Shown here: positions 18,682 through 26,248 of the stretch, piece by piece
Numbering within the stretch: the stretch's first letter is position 1
Layout: the number at the start of each line of letters is the position of its first letter
From: an uncultured Oscillospiraceae bacterium
Lineage (GTDB): Bacteria; Bacillota; Clostridia; Oscillospirales; Oscillospiraceae
DNA: 29,383 bases
Reading direction: 5' to 3'
Assembly (NCBI GenBank): GCA_934670025.1
Contig: CAKUOS010000028.1
Location: forward strand, 1-29,383
Notes under the pieces: model-generated
What the model was told of the DNA's origin: nothing
The model's input: the letters and a program-made list of their open reading frames with translations, nothing else
Databases searched by the model: none
Position numbers and translations under genes: made by a program

Positions 18682-19656
18682 ATGGCGAAAAACAGAGTGC
18701 TCTACGGCCTGTATCTGCTGGCCGTGCTGGTGTTCCACAGCTTTTATACGGGCTGGTTTTCCTTCTTTCTGCTCATTTTCTCTGTGATTTTACCGGCTTT
18801 TTCGCTGCTTTTAAGTCTGCCCGCGATGCTGCGCGCGCGCTTTGACGCGCAGCTGCCCGCACGCTGCGCGTGTACGCAGGAGGCGGAGTATCGTCTGCGG
18901 CCTGTGACGCAGACCAGACTGCCGCTGCCGTGCTGCCGCCTGCGGCTGACTGTCAGCGACGTGGTCGGCGGGAGCGAACAGACGCAGTGGATCCCGCTTG
19001 GCGGGACGCTGACGTTTTCCATGCGCGTCGATACGCGCCACGCGGGCGTTTGCCGCTTTACGGTCGACCGGGCGCGCGTCTGCGACGCGCTGGGGCTCGT
19101 TTCGATCCCGGTGCGTCTGCCGCCGGTATGCGCCATTGCGGTCGAACCGGAGCCGCAGGCGCCGCTCGACCGGCCGAATCTCAGCCAGTTTCAGTATCGT
19201 TCCTATCATCCGAAGCCCGGCGGCGGCTTCTCCGAGATCCACGATCTGCGCGAATACCGCCCCGGCGACAGTCTGCATGAGATCCACTGGAAGCTCTCGG
19301 CCAAGGCGGATAAGCTCATCTGCCGCGAGGCAGAGGAACCGGATATCGGTCTGATCGTGCTGAGCTTTGACTTTTCCGGAACGCGCGCGCAGCTCGACAG
19401 CACGCTGCGGCAGCTGCTGTGGCTGTCCGCGTGGCTGACGGAACACGAGGTCGTCCATCAGATCGACTATCTCGAACCCGATACGCTTGCGCCGTGCTCC
19501 GTTACGATCCGGTCGGCGCAGGATCTGCGCACGCTGTTGCAGACGCTTCTGCAAACACATCTGACTGGCGATACGCCGTCTGTTGCGCCGCGGGTCTATC
19601 CGCGCGCGGACTGGCGCTATCATGTGCGGCCCGAAGGGCAGGAGGCGCGCGTATGA
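18682..19656 (+). CDS. DUF58 membrane-anchored protein
   Basis: 324 residues. The N-terminus has two closely spaced membrane helices (about 6-22 and 24-46), followed by a beta-rich segment and the DUF58 signature region EIHDLREYRPGDSLHEIHWK, with the VWA-like continuation LIVLSFDFSG. Function is unproven; DUF58 proteins are regularly encoded with MoxR ATPases and are seen as their likely partners. It starts two bases after the moxR-type stop and overlaps the next ATG by four bases (ATGA), so translation is coupled. No strong ribosome site is visible before ATG 18682. Confidence 0.87.
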   Translation: MAKNRVLYGLYLLAVLVFHSFYTGWFSFFLLIFSVILPAFSLLLSLPAMLRARFDAQLPARCACTQEAEYRLRPVTQTRLPLPCCRLRLTVSDVVGGSEQTQWIPLGGTLTFSMRVDTRHAGVCRFTVDRARVCDALGLVSIPVRLPPVCAIAVEPEPQAPLDRPNLSQFQYRSYHPKPGGGFSEIHDLREYRPGDSLHEIHWKLSAKADKLICREAEEPDIGLIVLSFDFSGTRAQLDSTLRQLLWLSAWLTEHEVVHQIDYLEPDTLAPCSVTIRSAQDLRTLLQTLLQTHLTGDTPSVAPRVYPRADWRYHVRPEGQEARV

Positions 19657-21812
19657 ACGGTCGAAAATACTCGTTTTTCGTCTCGATTCTGACGGCTGCA
19701 AGCCTTGCGGCCGGGCTTTGCTTCTGCCTGGTCACTTCATTTCAGATCCCGGCCGATGCGCGGCTGCTCGTGCTTGGCTGCGCAGCGGCAGCTGCGCTGT
19801 TTTCGGCGCTGTTTCTGCTGAAAAAGAGCTGGATCTGGCTGATTTTTATGCTGATTTTGACCGTTGGCGGCTGCTGGTATCTGCGTGCGGCGCTCTATGA
19901 GAGCGCGGCGGCGCTCGTCTACGCCGTCACGGCGCAGTATGCGCAGGCGTTTTCCGCCGTGCAGCCGGTCGAACTGCTCGAAGGCGCGGCGGCGCTTGAC
20001 GCAACGCTCGTTCTGACGCTTCCGGCGCTCTTCTGGGCGTTTGTCTGCGCATGGACGGTCATGCGCGGGCAGAGTCTTCTGTACCTGCTGCTGGCTGCGC
20101 TGCCGCCTGTGGTGCTGTGCCTCGTCATTTTGCAGACGCCGCCGGCCATGTGGGCGATCCTGCTCGTACTGGGGAGTCTTGCACTGCTGCTGCTGTCGCA
20201 GTCGCTGCGCACCGAACAGACCAACGAAGGCAACCGTATGGCGCTGCTGCTGGCAGGGCCGCTGGCGGCGCTGACGGTGCTGCTGGCGCTGCTGTTTCCG
20301 AGCGGAACGTATGAACGCGCAGACTGGTCCGACGCGCTGCAAACGGCCGTTGCGACTGCGGCGGACAAGCTGACGCTCTTTCGGCGCGACGTGCAGACCG
20401 GGCAGGTGAAATTCGTCTCGCCGGTCAGCCCGAGCACGCTCGGCAGCTATCTCTGGGATTCGAGCGTCACGAGCGTCAATTTAAACCGCATCGGACCGAT
20501 GCGGCAGTACGGACGTTCTGTGATGCGCATCAAGTCGGAGGTCAGCGGCCCGACGCATCTGCGCGGCGACTCGATGGCGATCTATGCGGATAACCGCTGG
20601 AAGGCGCTGGACGCCGGGGACTATGACGGCGTGGACGGCGCGCAGGACGCGCTGACGGCAGGGACAAGTTTTGTTTCCTACTGGCCCGATATGCAGATCG
20701 AGACGGATATGAAGTCCGGGATCTATTACACACCGTATTATCCGCTTGATTTACCGGACGACGCCGAGCCGTATTACGACGCTTACTTTAAAAATCCGTC
20801 GCAGGAGACGTCCTATACCGTTTCGTACACGGACATGGGCGGCTTTTTGCTTGATGACTCCTACGAAGCCTTTGTGCACGAGGCCTATACGCAGGTCCCG
20901 GACGAAACGTGGCAGGCACTTTCGGACATCCTGCCGCAGCTCGGCGTGCAGGCGGGCGACGATCCCGCGTGGATCGCGGCGGCAGTCAGGGCCTATGTGC
21001 AGAGCAGCGCACGCTATGATCTCAATACGCCGTCCGTGCCGAACGGCGAGGACTTCGTCTCGTGGTTCCTGCATGACAGTGACACCGGCTACTGCGTCCA
21101 TTTTGCGACGGCCGCGACGATCCTGCTCCGCTGTCTTGACGTCCCGGCGCGGTACGTGACGGGATATACCGCGACGACTACGGCGGGCGCGTGGACGACC
21201 GTCACGTCCGACGACGCGCACGCATGGGTGGAATGCTATATCGACGGCGAGGGCTGGTATGTGCTCGATCCGACGCCCGCGGCAGAGGAAACGTCTGCGG
21301 CCCCGGAGGATACGCCCGACACGCAGGAACCGGAAAAAGACCCGGCGGCGCAGCAGGATCCGGAGCCGCAAACGCCGCAGACGCCGGCAGCGCAGGAACC
21401 TGCGCAGAGCAGCAATACCGGCGCTGAAAATGCGGAAGACACGGGTGAACCTTCAAAAACCGGATGGAGCTTCCTGCATTTTGTCTGGCTGCCGCTGGTG
21501 CTGCTCGCAGCGCTGCTTGTCTGGCGCGCGCTGCTGTTCAGCATCCGAAGGGCCGCGATCGGGAAAGGATCCCCAAATCGCCGGGCAGTCACGCTGTATC
21601 ATCATATCTGCTGGCTTGCGCGGCAGACAAAAACAGAAGTCCCCGGCGAATTCCTGGGAATCGCCGAAAAGGCGCGCTTCAGCCATCATAAACTCGGCAG
21701 GGAAGACCTGCTTCCGCTGCAAGAACACGCAGAGCAGCTGACAAAGCAGCTGCTCGCGGATAAGCGCTTCTGGAAACAGATCCTGTATCGCGTGATTTAT
21801 GCGCTTGGATGA
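19653..21812 (+). CDS. Membrane transglutaminase-like protein (TgpA type)
   Basis: 719 residues. Five or six membrane helices fill about 8-200, then a long extracytoplasmic part with a transglutaminase-core domain. The Cys-His-Asp triad is visible: C481 in TGYCVHFATAATILLRC, H523 in DDAHAWVECY and D539 in VLDPTP. Next comes a low-complexity linker rich in Pro, Glu, Gln and Thr (about 545-600), a last membrane helix (about 610-630) and a cytoplasmic DUF4129-like tail. Substrate is unknown; a cell-envelope or protein-processing role is inferred from the topology. AGGAG precedes the ATG. It closes the MoxR-DUF58-transglutaminase operon and ends three bases from the convergent glycosyltransferase gene with no terminator between. 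Confidence 0.88.
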   Translation: MNGRKYSFFVSILTAASLAAGLCFCLVTSFQIPADARLLVLGCAAAAALFSALFLLKKSWIWLIFMLILTVGGCWYLRAALYESAAALVYAVTAQYAQAFSAVQPVELLEGAAALDATLVLTLPALFWAFVCAWTVMRGQSLLYLLLAALPPVVLCLVILQTPPAMWAILLVLGSLALLLLSQSLRTEQTNEGNRMALLLAGPLAALTVLLALLFPSGTYERADWSDALQTAVATAADKLTLFRRDVQTGQVKFVSPVSPSTLGSYLWDSSVTSVNLNRIGPMRQYGRSVMRIKSEVSGPTHLRGDSMAIYADNRWKALDAGDYDGVDGAQDALTAGTSFVSYWPDMQIETDMKSGIYYTPYYPLDLPDDAEPYYDAYFKNPSQETSYTVSYTDMGGFLLDDSYEAFVHEAYTQVPDETWQALSDILPQLGVQAGDDPAWIAAAVRAYVQSSARYDLNTPSVPNGEDFVSWFLHDSDTGYCVHFATAATILLRCLDVPARYVTGYTATTTAGAWTTVTSDDAHAWVECYIDGEGWYVLDPTPAAEETSAAPEDTPDTQEPEKDPAAQQDPEPQTPQTPAAQEPAQSSNTGAENAEDTGEPSKTGWSFLHFVWLPLVLLAALLVWRALLFSIRRAAIGKGSPNRRAVTLYHHICWLARQTKTEVPGEFLGIAEKARFSHHKLGREDLLPLQEHAEQLTKQLLADKRFWKQILYRVIYALG

Positions 21813-21815
21813 CGG

Positions 21816-23030
21816 TCAGACGGCCTTTTTTCGGCAGAAATCAGGCTCTGCCGCGGCAAGACGGATCCCGGAATGGCGGATCTCGTGCCATACGGTCTGC
21901 GCTTTAAACAGCGCCAGCGTTTGCAGCGGCAGGAAGCACACCATGAAAACAGGATAGAGCAGGATGCCGCCGGCCATTTTGACATCCAGCCGCTTTTCCA
22001 GCGCCAGCGCCGCAGCGGCCAGTGCAGCGCTCCCGGCGTAGGCGGCAAGCAGACTGACCGTCAGACTGTGCAGAGCAATGGTTCCCGCAAAAAACGCTGC
22101 CAATGTGAAAAACGGCGACAGCGCCTGCAAGAAGGGGAATACAAACTGAAGGATCCCGTCCAGCTGGTTCAGATCGGGGCGGCGCAGGAAATTCCGAAGC
22201 AGCTGCGGCAGCGTCAGACGCGCGACCTGCATGATACCGCTCATCCAGCGTCTGCGCTGGATGAGCGAGGCGCGCCAGGTAATTGGTTCTTCGTCATATG
22301 TAACGGCTGTTTCACAATAACCGATCCGGACGCCGCGCGTCAGACACGCCGCATACAGCTCGGCGTCCTCGGTAATGGTGCGGCAGGGGAAGCCGCCCAG
22401 CGCCTCCAGCAGATCGCGTCGGATCGCAAAGCCTGTGCCGATCACGCGGGCCGACAGCCCGACAGCTTCTCTGGCACGGTTCAGAAAACGATTCGCGGCG
22501 CAGAAGTAGATCTCATAACAGGCGCTGATCCCGGCCTGCGTCCGGTTCTTTGCAAGGATCCTGCTTTTGACGATCGCGTTCTGCGACAGCGCCCGGTCCA
22601 TTTCGGCCAGGAATGCGGGATCGGCCTCGTTATCGGCGTCAAACACGCAGAATGCGTCATAATGGCGGCGGCTGCGCAGAAGCACGTTTGCCGCATACTG
22701 AAGCGCCGCGCCCTTGGAATGGATCGAAGCGGGCAGATTCATGACGTTGGCCCCGGCACGCCGCGCGGCCTCGGCAGTATGGTCGGTGCAGTTATTCGGG
22801 AGCACCCAGATATCGAACCGCGCGGCGGGATAGCGCTGCGCCTGAAGACTCTCGACCAGCCCGGCAATGCAGCCTTCTTCGTTTCTGGCCGCGATCAGCA
22901 CTGCAAACCGCCGCTGCGGCGCGTCATTGCCCGATGTTTTTCGCCGGCAAAGGCCGAAGAACGATACGACCAGAAAGTACAGGGAAAACAGTTTCAGGAT
23001 CGTAAAAAATATAGTTGCAGCTGCATTCAT
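21816..23030 (-). CDS. Family 2 glycosyltransferase, membrane-bound
   Basis: 404 residues. An N-terminal membrane helix (about 6-26) precedes a GT-A domain with AARNEE near 48-52, the DxD motif D131-A-D133, TED at 220-222 and QRRRW at 258-262. These are the motifs of processive cellulose-synthase/hyaluronan-synthase-like enzymes. C-terminal membrane helices (about 300-390) fit polymer synthesis coupled to export, though the sugar and product cannot be told. ATG 23030 has AAAGGAG eight bases upstream. It is a single gene with an extended -10 promoter (TGCTATACT, complement of 23075-23083) and a TTAAG direct repeat further upstream, suggesting activator control. Confidence 0.88.
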   Translation of the reverse strand: MNAAATIFFTILKLFSLYFLVVSFFGLCRRKTSGNDAPQRRFAVLIAARNEEGCIAGLVESLQAQRYPAARFDIWVLPNNCTDHTAEAARRAGANVMNLPASIHSKGAALQYAANVLLRSRRHYDAFCVFDADNEADPAFLAEMDRALSQNAIVKSRILAKNRTQAGISACYEIYFCAANRFLNRAREAVGLSARVIGTGFAIRRDLLEALGGFPCRTITEDAELYAACLTRGVRIGYCETAVTYDEEPITWRASLIQRRRWMSGIMQVARLTLPQLLRNFLRRPDLNQLDGILQFVFPFLQALSPFFTLAAFFAGTIALHSLTVSLLAAYAGSAALAAAALALEKRLDVKMAGGILLYPVFMVCFLPLQTLALFKAQTVWHEIRHSGIRLAAAEPDFCRKKAV

Positions 23031-23113
23031 ATTTTTTCTCCTTTGTGTGAGGATTTCAGTTCCGTTGCACACAAAGTATAGCATAGCGGCGATGAAAAGT
23101 CCGGAAACAACCG

Positions 23114-23134
23114 ATTAAGTATTGCTTAAGATTC
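23114..23134. promoter_or_regulatory. TTAAG direct repeat, candidate response-regulator box
   Basis: ATTAAG (23114-23119) and CTTAAG (23125-23130) repeat at 11-bp spacing, 34 bp upstream of the glycosyltransferase -10, which lacks a good -35. It shares CTTAAGATTC with the tandem repeat upstream of the XerD-like gene. Confidence 0.45.
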
Positions 23135-23231
23135 TATGAAGACCGCGAAGCCGGTAAGGCCCCAGGACGCGAGGCACAAAAGAGGGAGGCTGGAGGTACC
23201 GTCATATGGTGGTTTTGCTTTGAGTCCTGTG

Positions 23232-23261
23232 AACGCAACAAAATAAAGATTTTGTTGCGTT
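23232..23261. repeat. Perfect 13-bp inverted repeat overlapping a -35 element
   Basis: AACGCAACAAAAT (23232-23244) and its exact complement (23249-23261), centre AAAG. The right arm covers the -35 (TTGCGT, 23255-23260) of the recombinase promoter, so an operator is more likely than a terminator. Confidence 0.65.
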
Positions 23262-23283
23262 ATAGGCGGAGATGTGATACAAT
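23255..23283 (+). promoter_or_regulatory. Promoter for the second tyrosine recombinase
   Basis: TTGCGT (23255-23260), 17-bp spacer, TACAAT (23278-23283, 5 of 6 to consensus). Start near 23290, giving a leader of about 70 bases dominated by one hairpin. Confidence 0.5.
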
Positions 23284-23304
23284 GAAGTCATCAGAGATGC
23301 ACCT

Positions 23305-23340
23305 GCGGCGCGGACGGCGGAGTTCCGCGGTCTGCGCCGC
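23305..23340 (+). other. Strong leader hairpin before the recombinase ribosome site
   Basis: Two 16-base arms (23305-23320 and 23325-23340) with one G-G mismatch and one G-U pair, loop AGTT. It ends four bases before AAAGGAG (23345-23351). With no T-run, an effect on translation or mRNA stability is more likely than termination. Confidence 0.7.
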
Positions 23341-23360
23341 CTGGAAAGGAGCCTTTTGCC

Positions 23361-24347
23361 ATGCAGCGATACGCTGACTGTCCGCAGATCCTGCGGGACT
23401 TTTTATCCTACCACGAATCCATCAAGGGCCAATCAAAACGCACGATCAGCGAATATCATCTGGATCTGCGGATGTTTCTGCGTTTTCTGACGCTCATGCG
23501 GCGCGAGCTGCCGTACAACACGCCGCTCGACGAGATCGACATCCGATGGATCGACGCGGCGCTGCTCGATTCCGTCACGTCATCCGAAATCTTTGATTTC
23601 CTGTCGTATCTGGCCAACGACCGTCAGAACCGCGAAGGTCCGAGCGACACCGGCATCGCGGCGGCTTCCCGTGCGCGCAAGCTCTCGGCCATCAAGGCAC
23701 TTTATAAATACCTGACGGTCAGCACCAAACAGATCAAAAACGATCCTGTCAAGGATATCGAGTTCCCAAAGGTTCGCCGAAGTCTGCCGAAATATCTGTC
23801 GCTGGAAGAATGTACCGCTTTGTTGAAATCCGTCGACGGGCCGAACAAAACGCGCGATTTTGCGATCCTGATGCTATTTCTGAACTGCGGCATCCGCCGC
23901 TCGGAGCTTGTGGGGCTCAATCTGACGGACGTCTATGAAGACCGCATCCGCGTTGTCGGCAAGGGCAACAAGGAGCGCATCGTCTACATGGGCTCCTCCT
24001 GCCGCAAAGCCATCGACCGGTATCTGGAGGAACGGAATCAGATCGTGCTGACGGACAACAAGGCGCTGTTCGGCTCGCGGGATAAAAACCGCATCAGCGT
24101 TTCGGCTGTCCACCGGCTGGTCAAAAAGCATCTGCTGGAGTCCGGACTGGACGCATCGCAATTTTCTGCACACAAGCTGCGCCACACGGCCGCGACGCTC
24201 ATGCTGGCCAACGGCGTCGATCTGAAGACGCTGCAGGAGGTGTTGGGACATGAAAATCTCAACACCACGCAGATCTACACGCACATCGAAAACACCGACA
24301 AGAAGATCGCCGCCGAGGCCAATCCCCTCTCCAAGCTGAAAATTTAG
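23361..24347 (+). CDS. Tyrosine recombinase, XerC/XerD family
   Basis: 328 residues, slightly longer than typical XerC/D because of extra residues in the N-terminal domain (about 50-105). All catalytic residues are present: R179 (CGIRRSEL), a lysine in the KGNKER turn (201-206), H271 and R274 (HKLRHTAATLM), H297 (LGHENLNTTQ) and Tyr306. It is only moderately similar to the XerD-like protein 7 kb to the left, so it is a second family member rather than a recent copy. It could be the XerC partner for dif or a recombinase with another site. ATG 23361 has AAAGGAG nine bases upstream. Its own promoter and possible operator suggest separate control. Confidence 0.85.
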   Translation: MQRYADCPQILRDFLSYHESIKGQSKRTISEYHLDLRMFLRFLTLMRRELPYNTPLDEIDIRWIDAALLDSVTSSEIFDFLSYLANDRQNREGPSDTGIAAASRARKLSAIKALYKYLTVSTKQIKNDPVKDIEFPKVRRSLPKYLSLEECTALLKSVDGPNKTRDFAILMLFLNCGIRRSELVGLNLTDVYEDRIRVVGKGNKERIVYMGSSCRKAIDRYLEERNQIVLTDNKALFGSRDKNRISVSAVHRLVKKHLLESGLDASQFSAHKLRHTAATLMLANGVDLKTLQEVLGHENLNTTQIYTHIENTDKKIAAEANPLSKLKI

Positions 24348-24372
24348 CGCTTCCCTGCCGGTTTACAGACAG

Positions 24373-24403
24373 ACGGCGGCCCGGTGTCCCGGACCGCCGT
24401 TTT
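24373..24403. terminator. Terminator between recombinase and GNAT genes
   Basis: Stem ACGGCGG/CCGCCGT (24373-24379 with 24394-24400), extended inside by CCGG/CCGG after an unpaired base, then TTT. It ends the recombinase transcript and may also act on the convergent minus-strand gene, which stops at 24415. Confidence 0.75.
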
Positions 24404-24414
24404 GAAATTCCCGC

Positions 24415-25347
24415 TTATTCCATATGTGCGAACGTCGTCCCGAGGTGCACGTCAAAGCCGAGCGACTGGTACATGGCCTCGTCGCACGGCGCGCAGCATA
24501 CCGTTAAGCTCGGTATGCCGTTCTCCCTGCACCAGCTTTGCGCGGCTGCTGCCAGCTTCCGCGCGATTCCCCTTTTCCGGAACGCCGGCTCAATGTAGAA
24601 ATCCTCAAATACGCCTGTTTCTGTGCAGGAAAACGTCGAAAAACACGCGGCAACGCTGCAAAGGCCGACGGCGCGATAGCTGCGCCGGGCGACGAAGCAT
24701 ATGATCTTCCCTGCCGCGGCGGCCTTTTGGAGCGCATTTTGCCGGTCTTCGGGCAGCGGATCTTCGCCGATCTCACATTTGAAGCCGTTTTCCAGCTTCA
24801 GAAGCTGCCAATCGCCGGGGTCTTCCAGGCGTTCGATCGTGAATGGGACATCATTTTCCGGCGGCAGGAGCATCAGCGGCTCGCCCCACTGGTCGGCGCC
24901 GTTTTCGATGAAGCCGATGCGCTTCCAGAAGCGCAGACGGCGTGCATCGCCGCCGTAATTCAGCTCCGCATACTGCGCGCTGCGCGCTTTTGCCCAGTCC
25001 AGAAGCGCAGCGGCGCAGCTTTGTCCCGTGCCGCCGCCGCGGAATTCCGGATACACACAGAATTCCATGATAAAGCACTTTCCATCCTCAGAGGTAAAAA
25101 TCACTGGCAGCGCAAAGCCGATGTCCTGTTCATTCCGCTGAAAGAACAGATAATAGCAATTGTCCTGCGGCCGGTCGTGTACGCGCTCGATCTGCGCCCG
25201 GTATTCCGGGTCGGACAGAAAATGCGCCCGGTTTTCATCTGCCGGGTCGGGAAAAATATCCCGCACGTGATAGGTGTGAAGCTGCGCCCAAAAGGCCGCG
25301 ATATCGGCTTTTGAGACGGCTTCGCGGATGGTGATCTGATTTTTCAT
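24415..25347 (-). CDS. Tandem-domain GNAT N-acetyltransferase
   Basis: 310 residues forming two GNAT folds in a row (about 1-150 and 155-310). Acetyl-CoA-binding motif A is seen in both: FCVYPEFRGGGTGQSCAAAL in the first and FYIEPAFRKRGIARKLAAAA in the second, each followed by the C-terminal strand pattern (RFWKRIGF; MYQSLGF). Such enzymes acetylate amino groups of small molecules or proteins; the substrate is not predictable. ATG 25347 has GGAGG seven bases upstream. The leader is about 100 bases long and holds an 8-bp inverted repeat (GGAGGGTT at 25373-25380, complement at 25391-25398) and two very short frames. Single gene, own promoter at 25453. Confidence 0.85.
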   Translation of the reverse strand: MKNQITIREAVSKADIAAFWAQLHTYHVRDIFPDPADENRAHFLSDPEYRAQIERVHDRPQDNCYYLFFQRNEQDIGFALPVIFTSEDGKCFIMEFCVYPEFRGGGTGQSCAAALLDWAKARSAQYAELNYGGDARRLRFWKRIGFIENGADQWGEPLMLLPPENDVPFTIERLEDPGDWQLLKLENGFKCEIGEDPLPEDRQNALQKAAAAGKIICFVARRSYRAVGLCSVAACFSTFSCTETGVFEDFYIEPAFRKRGIARKLAAAAQSWCRENGIPSLTVCCAPCDEAMYQSLGFDVHLGTTFAHME

Positions 25348-25452
25348 GCTGTTTCCTCCAAATAAATGATTCGGAGGGTTAGGAAGCGTGAACCCTCCAT
25401 ACACGGCTCATTTTCATAAAAAACCACCCTTTCTGTTTCGTATTATGCGGTT

Positions 25453-25480
25453 ATTATAGCATGAAATCCCGGGATTGCAA
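25453..25480 (-). promoter_or_regulatory. Promoter for the GNAT gene
   Basis: On the minus strand TTGCAA (complement of 25475-25480), 16-bp spacer and perfect TATAAT (complement of 25453-25458), preceded by TGC as in an extended -10. Confidence 0.7.
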
Positions 25481-25494
25481 TGCAGAGGGTACAA

Positions 25495-25526
25495 AAACGG
25501 CACGCAGCTTTCGCTGCGTGCCGTTT
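25495..25526 (-). terminator. Terminator of the livHMGF operon
   Basis: Perfect 14-bp inverted repeat (25495-25508 with 25513-25526, four-base loop). On the minus strand it is followed by a run of T, 16 bases after the livF stop. Confidence 0.93.
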
Positions 25527-25541
25527 GGTTCTGTATGGAGA

Positions 25542-26246
25542 TCAGCCGCCGAGATAGGCTTTTTTGATGGAGTCGCTTTCCAGCAGCTCCTGACCGGAAC
25601 CGGAGAGCGTGATCTTGCCGGTTTCGAGCACGTAGGCGCGCGTGGCGACCTGCAATGCCATCTGCGCGTTCTGCTCGACGAGCAGGATGGTCGCGCCGGC
25701 CTTGTGCAGCTCGCGGATGATGTCGAAGATCTGCTCGACAAGGATCGGAGCCAGACCCATCGACGGCTCGTCCAGCATCAGCAGCTTCGGCTCGGACATC
25801 ATTGCGCGGCCCATGGCGAGCATCTGCTGCTCACCGCCGGAAAGTGTGCCGCCGACCTGCTTGCGCCGTTCCTTCAGACGCGGGAACAGCTCGTACACGT
25901 GCTCCATGTTGTCCGCAATGGAGCTGTTGGGGCGCGTATACGCGCCCATTTCAAGGTTTTCCTCGACGGTCATGTGCTGGAAAATGCGGCGTCCCTCCGG
26001 ACACTGCGCCAGGCCCAGCTGCACGATCTTGTTGGGAGCGACCGTGTTGATCGGGCTGCCCATAAACTCGATGGTGCCGGTCTTGGCGTGCAGCAGACCG
26101 GAAATGGTATTCAGAACCGTGCTCTTACCGGCGCCGTTCGCGCCGATCAGCGTGACGATCTCGCCCTCGTTGACCTCGAGCGAAACGCCCTTGACCGCAT
26201 GGATCGCGCCATAGTAGACGTGGATATCATTGACGGAAAGCAGCAT
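25542..26246 (-). CDS. livF: Branched-chain amino acid ABC transporter ATP-binding protein LivF
   Basis: One of two ATPases that power uptake of leucine, isoleucine and valine (or related amides/amino acids) at the inner face of the membrane. 234 residues, normal for LivF. Walker A GANGAGKST at 35-43, Q-loop region CPEGRRIF, signature LSGGEQQ, Walker B LLMLDEPSMGLAP and H-loop region LLVEQN. The PEGRRIF and SMGLAP sequences are characteristic of LivF rather than LivG. AAGGAGG lies before ATG 26246, inside the end of livG; only two bases separate the genes. It is last in the operon, with a strong terminator 16 bases on. Confidence 0.96.
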   Translation of the reverse strand: MLLSVNDIHVYYGAIHAVKGVSLEVNEGEIVTLIGANGAGKSTVLNTISGLLHAKTGTIEFMGSPINTVAPNKIVQLGLAQCPEGRRIFQHMTVEENLEMGAYTRPNSSIADNMEHVYELFPRLKERRKQVGGTLSGGEQQMLAMGRAMMSEPKLLMLDEPSMGLAPILVEQIFDIIRELHKAGATILLVEQNAQMALQVATRAYVLETGKITLSGSGQELLESDSIKKAYLGG

Positions 26247-26248
26247 AT

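Larger units (their letters stand above)
23031..23360. other. Divergent regulatory region, glycosyltransferase / second recombinase
   Basis: No gene. From left: glycosyltransferase leader and extended -10 (23075-23083); TTAAG direct repeat (23114-23130); a GC-rich stretch of unknown role (23136-23225); a 13-bp perfect inverted repeat (23232-23261); the recombinase promoter (23255-23283); and a long leader hairpin (23305-23340) four bases before the ribosome site. Confidence 0.6.

Noticed and set aside
23136..23225. GC-rich segment considered as a cyclic-di-GMP riboswitch or small RNA
   Set aside because: Short pieces (GGACGCGAGGC, GGAGGTACCG) recall the GEMM class, but the order and the conserved GCAAAGCC core are absent, and it lies upstream of both predicted start sites.
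15522..24347. Integrated mobile element bounded by the two tyrosine recombinases
   Set aside because: Everything between them is housekeeping (pfkA, MoxR operon, glycosyltransferase), base composition is uniform in the genes, and no tRNA target or att-like direct repeats were seen.
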